The notes under the pieces: model-generated
Seen by the model: only the letters and a program-made list of their open reading frames with translations
Told to the model about the DNA's origin: nothing
Databases searched by the model: none
Position numbers and translations under genes: made by a program
Shown: positions 52,750 through 60,044 of the stretch, in pieces
How positions within the stretch are numbered: position 1 is the stretch's first letter
Layout of the letters: each line of letters opens with the position of its first letter
Source of the DNA: Mesobacillus jeotgali
GTDB taxonomy: Bacteria; Bacillota; Bacilli; Bacillales; Cytobacillaceae
Direction of reading: 5' to 3'
Assembly: GCF_900166585.1 (NCBI RefSeq)
Contig: NZ_FVZC01000009.1
Location: 1,437,444 to 1,501,443 of the forward strand
Length of the DNA: 64,000 nt

Positions 52750-52892
52750 ACATTCCTCTTCTTTCAAACGATTCAAATTATTTTGCATATCGAAATATCC
52801 ACCTAATTTTACTCCTTCTGTTTTTTACTGGCAACAAGTATTTTTTGTATGAATAAACAAAGATTATTCTGTAAATTTTTTATCCTCAGGCA

Positions 52893-52916
52893 CAAAAAAA
52901 GGAGCACAAGGCTCCT
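52893..52916 (-). terminator. Terminator of the 77-residue protein gene
   Basis: GGAGCCTTGTGCTCC hairpin followed on the minus strand by TTTTTTTGTG. Confidence 0.85.
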
Positions 52917-52922
52917 TTTGAA

Positions 52923-53156
52923 TTAAACATTATACAAAACCAATTTCAACCTGTTGTCCCGTTCATTTCTTTCTTCTTCAGCAGCAAGGTCATATTTCTT
53001 AAGCAAATGAAAAACTTCATTCAAAATATCCTGGGTATGTTCTTCCATAAAAAAACTGCTGAATAAACTTTGTATATCCTCAGGCAGGTATTCCCTTTGT
53101 GCCTCGTACTTCTTTTTGACATCTTCCTTGCTGTGATTGATATTGCATTCTCCCAT
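52923..53156 (-). CDS. Small acidic hypothetical protein
   Basis: The ATG at 53156 follows AAGGAGGGAT. The 77-residue product (MGECNINHSKEDVKKKYEAQ...) is helical and charged, with a single Cys near the start. No membrane segment or signal is seen and no family is recognised. It has its own terminator. Confidence 0.7.
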   Translation of the reverse strand: MGECNINHSKEDVKKKYEAQREYLPEDIQSLFSSFFMEEHTQDILNEVFHLLKKYDLAAEEERNERDNRLKLVLYNV

Positions 53157-53291
53157 AATATCCCTCCTTACTTTGTATACTTTTAGCATACCAGACTCAC
53201 AAAAGCTTTACCCTTTTCTTTATTTCATTTTTATTTATATTTTTGACGATAAAATAATAGGATACAACCCATTGTCCGTTGCACTTTAGAT

Positions 53292-54035
53292 CTATCCAAA
53301 CTGTATTGTTAGATAAAGCATGGAAAGCAAGCCCAGAATGAAAGAATAAGTGGGAAACTTGACATGATTGTCTTCCTGGCTTTCTGGTATAAGTTCTTTG
53401 TAAATAACGAACAGCATGGCTCCTGCTGCAAAACTTAATCCAAACGGTACTAAGCCTTCCACTTCTGATGCAAGGAAGTAACCAATTGCCGCAGTCACTA
53501 TTTCCACTGCCCCTGTGAATGATGCTATCAAAAGAGATTTCATCTTGGACAATTTCTGGTGTATTAAATAAATAGCAACAAGGAAGCCTTCAGGTGCATT
53601 TTGCAGACCGATAGCAAAAGCGATGATTGCCCCAAGATTATCCTCACCGGTCCCGTAACTGACGCCGACTGACAGACCTTCCGGCAAGTTATGAAGCGTT
53701 ATCGCTGTAACAATCACTAATGTTTTTCGATCAACACCTGATAAGAATTTAAAGTCACTGGTATCCAGATTTTCAGTTTTTGAATTGATGATATTGAGGA
53801 CAAACGTACCTAATAACATTCCAAAACTTAACACCCAGATATTTGATGATTTTAATGATTCCGGTATCAGGCTAAAAGTTGTAGCCGCCATCATGATTCC
53901 TGATGCATAACCAAGAAGCAGTGACTTCAGCCTGGATGACACATTATTTAAAAATAAGACTGGGATTGCTCCCAAACCTGTTGCCATCGCAGAGATGACA
54001 ATGCCCAAAAATGCTCCTGTCATAATTTTTTCCAT
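53292..54035 (-). CDS. ZIP family divalent metal transporter
   Basis: The 247-residue protein has eight membrane segments with the two ZIP metal-site motifs HNLPEGLSVG (helix 4) and QNAPEGFLVA (helix 5), and a SFAAGAMLFVIYKELIPESQ block. It imports Zn2+ or related divalent metals. The short Shine-Dalgarno spacing at ATG 54035 leaves ATG 54023 as an alternative start. No metal-responsive operator was recognised. Confidence 0.88.
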   Translation of the reverse strand: MEKIMTGAFLGIVISAMATGLGAIPVLFLNNVSSRLKSLLLGYASGIMMAATTFSLIPESLKSSNIWVLSFGMLLGTFVLNIINSKTENLDTSDFKFLSGVDRKTLVIVTAITLHNLPEGLSVGVSYGTGEDNLGAIIAFAIGLQNAPEGFLVAIYLIHQKLSKMKSLLIASFTGAVEIVTAAIGYFLASEVEGLVPFGLSFAAGAMLFVIYKELIPESQEDNHVKFPTYSFILGLLSMLYLTIQFG

Positions 54036-54111
54036 TGCCTCCTATTTTACAAAAGTAAAATACTATTTCCCTAAAACAGGGAAATTACACTTGGAAAAAA
54101 TTTATCCTTTG

Positions 54112-54498
54112 CTATGAGGGAGCAACTAATTCTACTTTTATACGATCTGGATCTTCGAAAAATACTGCATAGTGACTTCTGCCCCCTGCATATGGGTGCC
54201 TATCATGATATAGAATCGGTATGTTCTTTTCTATCAGTTTTTCAGTTATCCCATCAACTTGGTTTCGGGAATTAGCATGGAAAGCAAGATGATTAAGACC
54301 AACCTTAGAACGATGGTAACCGTCTTTCACAAACTGTTCATCTGCCTGTACAAAGACAAGATAGGTTGACTGGTATCTCCAGCTCATACCTTTATTCCAC
54401 TTCTGAAAAATTTCATAATTGAGTTCGCTCAAAAACCAATCCCAAAACTCTATTGTTTTATTAATGTCAGTCACATTGATTTCAACATGATGAAGCAT
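54112..54498 (-). CDS. VOC superfamily (glyoxalase-like) protein
   Basis: The 128-residue protein has paired beta-alpha-beta-beta-beta units: LHHVEINVTDINKTIEFWDWFL at the start and HYAVFFEDPDRIKVELVAP at the end. Metal ligand candidates are H3, H74-type NHLAFHAN and the terminal E. It is one domain of the glyoxalase/dioxygenase fold; the substrate is unknown. AAAGAGGGAAT precedes the ATG. Confidence 0.87.
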   Translation of the reverse strand: MLHHVEINVTDINKTIEFWDWFLSELNYEIFQKWNKGMSWRYQSTYLVFVQADEQFVKDGYHRSKVGLNHLAFHANSRNQVDGITEKLIEKNIPILYHDRHPYAGGRSHYAVFFEDPDRIKVELVAPS

Positions 54499-54587
54499 GA
54501 GCTGAATTCCCTCTTTCTATGCCTTCTTCCGTATCGATAAACTTATATTTGGTAACAATATCATAAAATAATAAAGGAAGTCATGTT

Positions 54588-55100
54588 ATGTATCTGGTTA
54601 TTTCCGCGGCTGCGTTTATTACTATCGGTTATTTTTGCATCGATTGGGAAAAGTGGAAGGACTTTTATCCAACGATCCAATTTTATATTATTTGCAATTT
54701 AATGTATAACATTATATTCTTCAACCATACATTGTGGGCTTATAGCCCAAGAACTTCCTGGTTGAATCATACTTATATCGACCTGGTTTTCAGTTTTATC
54801 ATCATTCCTATTGTTATCATGATATATCTTGACCATATTCCCGCATCTTTTAAATTAAAAATACTTTATGGAACAGGCTGGATCATACTTTTTACTGTGA
54901 TTGAATACCTTTTTCAGAAAACAGGCTTATTTATTTATGATAATGGATGGGAAATCATGAGTTCAGCTATCTTTAATATCATTATGATCACCGTACTGGG
55001 GATTCACTTCAAGCGCCCTTTAGCCGGCATCCTGCTGGCAATCCCTATAATTGCTATCCTGCTTTATTTCCACCACCCAGCATTTCAAGATATGAAATAG
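54588..55100 (+). CDS. CBO0543-type membrane protein
   Basis: The 170-residue protein has five hydrophobic segments and the conserved aromatic opening FCIDWEKWKDFYPTIQFYI, HTLWAY, HTYIDLVFSFI and EYLFQKTGLFIYDNGW. These are typical of the CBO0543 family of Firmicutes membrane proteins, whose function is unknown. A weak AAAGGAAG precedes the ATG. Confidence 0.78.
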   Translation: MYLVISAAAFITIGYFCIDWEKWKDFYPTIQFYIICNLMYNIIFFNHTLWAYSPRTSWLNHTYIDLVFSFIIIPIVIMIYLDHIPASFKLKILYGTGWIILFTVIEYLFQKTGLFIYDNGWEIMSSAIFNIIMITVLGIHFKRPLAGILLAIPIIAILLYFHHPAFQDMK

Positions 55101-55180
55101 TTTTGAAAATCTATATGTTCTCATCCTTCAGCTTTGCTTCCTGTTCGTCTTTGTTAATATAATAATATTAGGTGAGTATT

Positions 55181-55210
55181 ATGAAAGATATATTCAGGGA
55201 GATTTTATGA
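55181..55210 (+). CDS. Nine-codon upstream ORF overlapping the first corA
   Basis: ATG at 55181 follows TTAGGTGAGTATT and encodes MKDIFREIL. Its TGA overlaps the corA ATG in the form ATGA (55207-55210). The corA ribosome binding site (AGGGAGA) lies inside this ORF, so its translation should affect corA initiation. No peptide function is implied. Confidence 0.45.
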   Translation: MKDIFREIL

Positions 55211-56157
55211 TACGTACAATTTCTGTTAACCAATCAGGTCAGATTCAAACTGGCCAAACGATTCAATCATTAATTTCAGATAACAATCATTGGTATTGGA
55301 TTGATTTCAGTGATCCAACTGCGGAAGAAATCGACGTTTTGAGAGATCCGCTGAACTTTCACCCATTATCGATTGAAGATTGTATTCACACATTGCAGAG
55401 ACCAAAACTGGATTATTATGATGACTTTCATTTTTTTGTTTTTCAGGCATTGAATTCTGATTCAATGGAGAAGGAAGAAGTTGATTTATTTCTGGGAGCC
55501 AATTATATAGTCACTTTCCACAGTGAAAAAACACCTGAAATTGAAGAAGTCTGGAAGAGATTAGTGCTTTCCAAAACACCTAGTCAGTGGAATCCTTCAA
55601 TTGTTCTCTATCATGTACTGGATAAAATTGTAGATAATTATTTCCCGCATGTATATCGTATTGAGGATTTATTGAACGAAATAGATGAGAATTCAGCCGA
55701 CCGCTCAATGGAAGTACTGCTCGAGGATCTATTTGATACAAGGCATGAGCTTCTCTCGCTGAGGCATACCATTACACCAATGAGGGATTTGGTATACAGA
55801 ATGATTAACTCCCATCGTCTCTCTATAATTCTTGAGCAAAAAGAATATTTTGCAGATATCCATGACCATTTATTGAGATTAGCCGAAAAGGTCGAAGCCA
55901 GCCGGGAATTGACAACTGACATCCGTGACAGTTATTTATCGATGAACGCTCATGAAACAAACCGAGTGATGAAGGTACTTACTGTAATCACAACCATTTT
56001 CATGCCACTTACCTTCATTGCTGGAATCTATGGAATGAACTTTAAGAATATGCCCGAACTCACCTGGCAATTCGGTTATTTCGGAGCACTTTTTACTATG
56101 TTTGCCATCGGAATAACCATGTTTCTCTGGTTCAGGAAAAAGGGCTGGTTCAAATAA
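55207..56157 (+). CDS. corA: CorA-family magnesium transporter (first copy)
   Basis: The 316-residue protein has a soluble N-terminal funnel domain and two C-terminal helices with the selectivity signature IYGMNFKNMPEL between them. The end is FLWFRKKGWFK, the basic sphere of CorA. It conducts Mg2+ (or Co2+/Ni2+) as a pentamer. Its start overlaps a nine-codon ORF. A second, only distantly similar CorA is encoded 1.6 kb away on the other strand. Confidence 0.93.
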   Translation: MIRTISVNQSGQIQTGQTIQSLISDNNHWYWIDFSDPTAEEIDVLRDPLNFHPLSIEDCIHTLQRPKLDYYDDFHFFVFQALNSDSMEKEEVDLFLGANYIVTFHSEKTPEIEEVWKRLVLSKTPSQWNPSIVLYHVLDKIVDNYFPHVYRIEDLLNEIDENSADRSMEVLLEDLFDTRHELLSLRHTITPMRDLVYRMINSHRLSIILEQKEYFADIHDHLLRLAEKVEASRELTTDIRDSYLSMNAHETNRVMKVLTVITTIFMPLTFIAGIYGMNFKNMPELTWQFGYFGALFTMFAIGITMFLWFRKKGWFK

Positions 56158-56203
56158 CAATACAATTGATTTTCTTAGATACGGTATTACGCTGGAAATT
56201 AGA

Positions 56204-56237
56204 AAAACCATTGAGGCACGGCCCTCAATGGTTTCTT
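56204..56237. terminator. Bidirectional terminator after the first corA
   Basis: AAACCATTGAGG / CCTCAATGGTTT stem with a short loop. T-runs on both sides serve corA and the converging 64-residue gene, whose stop lies inside the hairpin. Confidence 0.85.
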
Positions 56238-56419
56238 TCGTTTGGTTTATCTTCCTCTTCATGCCGCTTAATGAAATCCTCTGCAAGGTTTTTGCTGCTC
56301 ATTATAAGGCCTGATAAAAAAAATGCTATGGTGGCTTCAAGTGATAGATAATGAAAGGACATCAGAGAAGAAGCAATGGTCCAAAGCAGCCACATATATT
56401 TTCCCCAATGATCAGCCAT
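56225..56419 (-). CDS. Small membrane protein coupled to the SpoIIP gene
   Basis: The ATG at 56419 overlaps the last codons of the SpoIIP gene and sits just after GAGGAGGTTA. The 64-residue product has two hydrophobic segments (MWLLWTIASSLMSFHYLSL and ATIAFFLSGLIMSSK) and a charged tail. The overlap and the shared terminator support a two-gene transcript. No family is recognised. Confidence 0.65.
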   Translation of the reverse strand: MADHWGKYMWLLWTIASSLMSFHYLSLEATIAFFLSGLIMSSKNLAEDFIKRHEEEDKPNERNH

Positions 56420-57542
56420 TAACCTCCTCCGCCTTCCAATAAATTTGGGAGATAGTTTCTGCTAATGCTTCCACTGTATTTTTTAACTCTTTCATATCAT
56501 TGTCGACCCCACCGACTTCAACCACGAGAGAATTTGAATGCAAGTCCTGATTATATATGCCATCGACACCTATACCTTTTTTCGGAAGAACTCCCTTGCT
56601 TAAGCCTGGATAATTTTCATTCAATATCTTATGAAGCTCATTTGCAAACTTGAGATTTTTTTGGAAGTTCGGGTTTTCTTCGCCAATGACAAAAACAATT
56701 CTTGCATAAGGTTCGTTATTAATCATTGTAGTCGTTGAATCCTTCCTGACGGAATCTCGATGCAGATCTATAAAGTATTCTAATTTCTCATTCCCTGCCA
56801 TTGCGCTTTGAACCAGGGAACGTGATATGTCATAAGACTTATGTGTTAGCCAGCCCTTTTTATCCAACTCCTTGCCAATATTGGTCTTATCCACGCTAGC
56901 GCCTACCCCGCGTTTTTCTAATTCATCTCCAAGTAATTCACCAACAATCGTGATGTTTGTCTTGCCATCTACAGCCTCATTTTCATTCTTCGCACCTTGA
57001 AGACCAAGCAATGGCAAGTAAGATTCCCAGCTATGGGTATGGTAAATGAAAACGGATTTTTTTGATGGAGAAGAACCGGAATAATTTTTACCGCTATTGA
57101 GCTCCTTCAGTTCCTTCGCTGCCATATTCCTTTCCTGCAACAGCTCATCCATTGGAGGAGCAGATTCAATCGGGATATCGGTAAAATCCACTCCTTCTTC
57201 TGCAATGATGAAGTTTGAGTCAAAGGCCATGAAACCCGGAATCTCACTTCTAATCAAGCTGCGGATGTCATTCATTTCTATGTTTGTCAGCAGTTTGAAT
57301 CCTGTAGAAAAAATAGGGTATTCTGCATTGGCCCCCGTTACAGCATGTCCTATAAGCGGATTCTCATAGCTAATGATGCGTAAGAAGACCTCTGCTCCAA
57401 TATCCCCATTCACCTTGAATTTAAAAAAGCTGATGTTGGATGAAGACAGAAGGCCTGCAACAAGAAACAAACTAAATGTGCTGATCAATATGATGAAAAC
57501 CATCATGGTCTTTCTGTATAGTTCAACAAATAGTTCAGCCAT
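56412..57542 (-). CDS. SpoIIP-family peptidoglycan hydrolase
   Basis: The ATG at 57542 follows AAAGGGTGATG. The ~376-residue protein has an N-terminal membrane helix (TMMVFIILISTFSLFLVAG) and the SpoIIP domain. Zinc ligand segments are VFIYHTHSWESYLP and FIDLHRDS, and the catalytic Glu lies in VVEVGGVDND. SpoIIP is an amidase and endopeptidase that thins septal wall during engulfment with SpoIID. The paralogue may be a secondary copy; the gene set around it gives no spoIID or gpr. Confidence 0.9.
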   Translation of the reverse strand: MAELFVELYRKTMMVFIILISTFSLFLVAGLLSSSNISFFKFKVNGDIGAEVFLRIISYENPLIGHAVTGANAEYPIFSTGFKLLTNIEMNDIRSLIRSEIPGFMAFDSNFIIAEEGVDFTDIPIESAPPMDELLQERNMAAKELKELNSGKNYSGSSPSKKSVFIYHTHSWESYLPLLGLQGAKNENEAVDGKTNITIVGELLGDELEKRGVGASVDKTNIGKELDKKGWLTHKSYDISRSLVQSAMAGNEKLEYFIDLHRDSVRKDSTTTMINNEPYARIVFVIGEENPNFQKNLKFANELHKILNENYPGLSKGVLPKKGIGVDGIYNQDLHSNSLVVEVGGVDNDMKELKNTVEALAETISQIYWKAEEVNG

Positions 57543-57625
57543 TCCATCACCCTTTTGCGTGTGATACGAATTCCAAAAGTGCACACCCTTTTAATCCATG
57601 AATATGTAAAAACAAAGATTTTAGA

Positions 57626-57655
57626 ATAAAAAAAGCCTGAACTATTGTCCAGGCG
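57626..57655 (-). terminator. Possible terminator downstream of the second corA
   Basis: GCCTG / CAGGC stem with a 10-nt loop, followed on the minus strand by TTTTTTTATTC, about 150 nt after the corA stop. Confidence 0.5.
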
Positions 57656-57803
57656 AAAGTAATCAGATGAGAAGTTTGAAAAGGTATTATACTTTTTATC
57701 TATTTCCCTTCCATAACGACTGTTTCAGGCAATTTAATACTCTAAAACAAAAGTTTGACTTTTCATAAGGAGAGCTTTCATGTATTGCACCTTGTTAGCA
57801 TGG

Positions 57804-58742
57804 CTAAAAATATCTCTTTTTCCAGAAGATGAATGCAGTAATTCCCGCAAGGAGGACAGCCATACTGATTGCAAGAAAGAAGGCATAAGGATTGTGCTGA
57901 AATGGAAGATTAACGTTCATGCCATAGAAGCTTGCCACCATAGTAGGGAAAGAAAGGATTATTGTAATCGATGTCAAAAATTTCATCACCATATTTAGAT
58001 TATTTGAAATGATAGAGGCAAATGCATCCATCATCCCGCTCAAAATGGAACTGTATGTTTCCGCCATTTCAATGGCCTGAGTATTTTCAATGATTACATC
58101 CTCAAGTAAGTCTTTGTCCTCTTCATACATTTTCAAATAATTAAAGCGCATGATTTTAGCAAGGACGACCTTATTGGACTTTAATGATGTCGTAAAGTAA
58201 ACGAGACTTTTCTCAAGAGCAAGGAAGGCATACAATTCCTTGTTTTTCATTGACTGATGCAGCTCACGCTCTATTTCGTTCGTCTTTTTATTGATTTGTT
58301 TGAGATAGCGCAAATAGTAAATAGATATAACATAAAGGATCTGCAGGGCAAATCTCGTCTTCTTGAAAGTATAAAATTCCTTTACACGGTTGTTTCGGAA
58401 TTCCTCCAGTACTGGAGTTTCCTTTAAAGAAATAGTAATGATGCAGCTCGATGTCTGGATAATTCCCACTGGAATCGTCTCATAGATTGGAAATCCTGAT
58501 TCATCGTGGGTAATATACGGGTAGTCGACAATAATATATACATTGCCATCTTCCTTTTCAATGCGGGGACGTTCTTCATCATCAAGGGCGTCCCTGATAA
58601 AATCAACCGCAATCCCTGTTTCATTGGCTACTCTTGTAATTTCATCCTCTGAAGGATGAACCATATTTACCCAGCAGCCTTTGGTGATTTCTTCAACACA
58701 TGATAATTGTCTTTCTAAATCGCTTTTGAAGATTTCCAACAT
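57804..58742 (-). CDS. CorA-family magnesium transporter (second copy, with regulatory leader)
   Basis: The 312-residue protein has the CorA fold with FYGMNVNLPF between the two terminal helices and a KKRYF end. Its N-terminal domain (MVHPSEDEITRVANETGIAV, DDEERPRIEKEDGNVYIIVD) is of the Bacillus YfjQ-type subgroup. AGAGGAGG precedes the ATG at ideal spacing. That Shine-Dalgarno can be closed by an upstream hairpin, which in turn competes with pairing inside a leader ORF. Mg2+-responsive translation is therefore plausible. Confidence 0.93.
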   Translation of the reverse strand: MLEIFKSDLERQLSCVEEITKGCWVNMVHPSEDEITRVANETGIAVDFIRDALDDEERPRIEKEDGNVYIIVDYPYITHDESGFPIYETIPVGIIQTSSCIITISLKETPVLEEFRNNRVKEFYTFKKTRFALQILYVISIYYLRYLKQINKKTNEIERELHQSMKNKELYAFLALEKSLVYFTTSLKSNKVVLAKIMRFNYLKMYEEDKDLLEDVIIENTQAIEMAETYSSILSGMMDAFASIISNNLNMVMKFLTSITIILSFPTMVASFYGMNVNLPFQHNPYAFFLAISMAVLLAGITAFIFWKKRYF

Positions 58743-58965
58743 TTCGCCAACCTCCTCTTATTTTATAGAGGAAGTCAATTACCATTTTTCAGAGTTGATA
58801 GTCTTGTAGTATTCAATTGTATCAATTCTATTAGATTATCGACTTCCTCCCGCCTATCGGGATCAGGTTCTATTGAATAACCCAAAGATACCAACTCCTT
58901 CTTTTTTCACCTCTTACATCTTACTCCTGACTACATTAAAGTACAATGGATTTTTTCAATTATAC
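58743..58965 (-). promoter_or_regulatory. corA leader with mutually exclusive RNA helices around a short ORF
   Basis: A TATAAT lies at 58959-58964 (poor -35). Arm A (58838-58850, GGAGGAAGTCGAT) can pair over 13 bp, two of them G-U, with arm B (58767-58779, ATTGACTTCCTCT). Arm B can instead pair with arm C (58751-58758, AGAGGAGG), the corA Shine-Dalgarno, over 8 bp with an 8-nt loop. Arm A lies in codons 12-16 of the leader ORF and arm B covers its stop codon. A small hairpin (TCCCG/CGGGA) overlaps codons 8-13. The pairings are directly visible; the regulatory role is inferred. Confidence 0.6.
58775..58885 (-). CDS. Leader ORF of the second corA, 36 codons with an EPDPD run
   Basis: The TTG start at 58885 lies 9 nt after GAAGGAG. 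The product begins MGYSIEPDPDRREEVDN and continues with a leucine-rich, polar helix to KNGN. Its TGA is 30 nt before the corA ATG. Acidic/proline alternation near the N-terminus (E6-P7-D8-P9-D10) is the feature that destabilises translating ribosomes at low Mg2+ in enterobacterial MgtL. A 15-codon GTG ORF in another frame and an AUG-UAA lie just upstream and are less likely to matter. Confidence 0.5.
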   Translation of the reverse strand: MGYSIEPDPDRREEVDNLIELIQLNTTRLSTLKNGN

Positions 58966-59010
58966 AAGGTTCAAAAACTGTATTTTTGAGCTAAAGCCTC
59001 AAAAAGAAAC

Positions 59011-59039
59011 TTGACAATATACCCTCATAGGTATATAAA
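59011..59039 (+). promoter_or_regulatory. Promoter with internal inverted-repeat operator
   Basis: TTGACA (59011-59016), 17-nt spacer and TATAAA (59034-59039). The spacer and -10 contain ATATACC-N6-GGTATAT (59017-59036), a 7-bp inverted repeat. That is the position where a repressor blocks RNA polymerase. The ATACC/GGTAT half-sites recall CsoR/CstR-type operators, but this is not proven. Confidence 0.7.
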
Positions 59040-59082
59040 TTATATTAGTTACTTTTAGGGTATAAAAAGGAGGAAAATGATA

Positions 59083-59481
59083 GTGAAAAATATAATCACA
59101 AAATCTGTTTTTGCTTTTACACTGATTTTATCTTTGGTGGCTTTTGTTAGTTTTTCACAGCCAAAAGCCGAAGCTGCCACAACAGGCGCCGATGTATTGG
59201 TCACTGTCGGTCAAATGGGCGCTGATTCTTATTCCCAAACTTTAGACGGCGTTTTATATACAGTTGACTCAATTGGAATGATGGCTGACAGAATCTTGTG
59301 GACTCAACAAGAAATTGGCTTTATGGCAGACAGAATTGTTTATGTTACTGAATTCTCTCAGGATAACACAATAAAAGTGATTTACATGGCAACCGCTTTA
59401 TGGCCAACCGGCATGAATGATGGAGGATACACATACAAAGTTACCTTAATGCCTGTAGCAATGCTTCCAGCAGGCTGGTAA
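59083..59481 (+). CDS. Small secreted Met-rich protein with IGxMADRI repeats
   Basis: The GTG at 59083 is 9 nt after AAGGAGG (an ATG at 59077 is closer). The ~132-residue protein has a signal peptide ending PKAEAA. The mature part of about 100 residues contains the near repeats SIGMMADRILW and EIGFMADRIVY, a looser VGQMGAD, eight Met, and the terminal MLPAGW. I do not recognise the family. Repressor-type promoter architecture suggests tight induction. Confidence 0.75.
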   Translation: MKNIITKSVFAFTLILSLVAFVSFSQPKAEAATTGADVLVTVGQMGADSYSQTLDGVLYTVDSIGMMADRILWTQQEIGFMADRIVYVTEFSQDNTIKVIYMATALWPTGMNDGGYTYKVTLMPVAMLPAGW

Positions 59482-59495
59482 AAAATGAACTAATT

Positions 59496-59525
59496 GGCGA
59501 ACCTCCTTAGGGTTCGCCTTTTTTT
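59496..59525 (+). terminator. Terminator of the secreted Met-rich protein gene
   Basis: GGCGAACC / GGTTCGCC stem followed by seven T. Confidence 0.9.
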
Positions 59526-59661
59526 ATTCATACTGAAGCCCAGCATCCATTTTTTGCTTAGTATCGGGACATTTCCCTCTTCTTCATTAATCTTCAGAAA
59601 TTCGCCTTATTTACGACCATGCTGGGCTATCAATTTTTCCACGCTTGATGCATGATATTTT

Positions 59662-59820
59662 TTATTCTTTTCCTGTTTTTCCATAAACCATAAATTCTGT
59701 TGCGCTTTCATCACTTTGGTGGATCCTTTTTGTGGCTAAACCAACCCCTGCTCTTGCTGTTTGTATATAATGCGAAAAAGGATAGACCATCTTATAAATA
59801 TAAGAGTTCTTATCCTCCAA
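59662..59820 (-). CDS. Possible small protein, 52 residues
   Basis: A TTG at 59820 follows TTGGAGAGTGA. The product begins MEDKNSYIYKMVYPFSHYIQ. In another frame, 59607-59711 encodes a basic 34-residue peptide (MKAQQNLWFMEKQEKNKKYH...) preceded by AAAAAGGATCC. The two overlap, so at most one may be real, or an indel splits one gene. No family is recognised. Confidence 0.4.
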   Translation of the reverse strand: MEDKNSYIYKMVYPFSHYIQTARAGVGLATKRIHQSDESATEFMVYGKTGKE

Positions 59821-60044
59821 TAATCACTCTCCAAGTCCCAAATAAGTTCCCTTAATGCATTAATTGTTTCAGGTTTTTACAAATATTTTTAAATTTATTG
59901 AAATACTAACAATATAGCCAAAAGGGTTACAAGTTTTCCGTTACCGAACAAATCATTTATAATGGAAGTTAAATTAGGTACCCAGCCTAATTTTACCAGC
60001 ATGAACATTTACTAAAAAGTTTCCATTCAAAAAGGAGAAATTAT
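59821..60044. other. Intergenic region upstream of the class A PBP gene
   Basis: AT-rich, with the AAAAGGAGAAA ribosome binding site of the PBP gene at its right end. No clear promoter pair was identified. Confidence 0.4.

Noticed and set aside
58743..58965. M-box (Mg2+) riboswitch upstream of the second corA
   Set aside because: The conserved M-box core that I know is not recognisable here; the visible structure is the leader ORF with competing helices instead. A covariance search would settle it.
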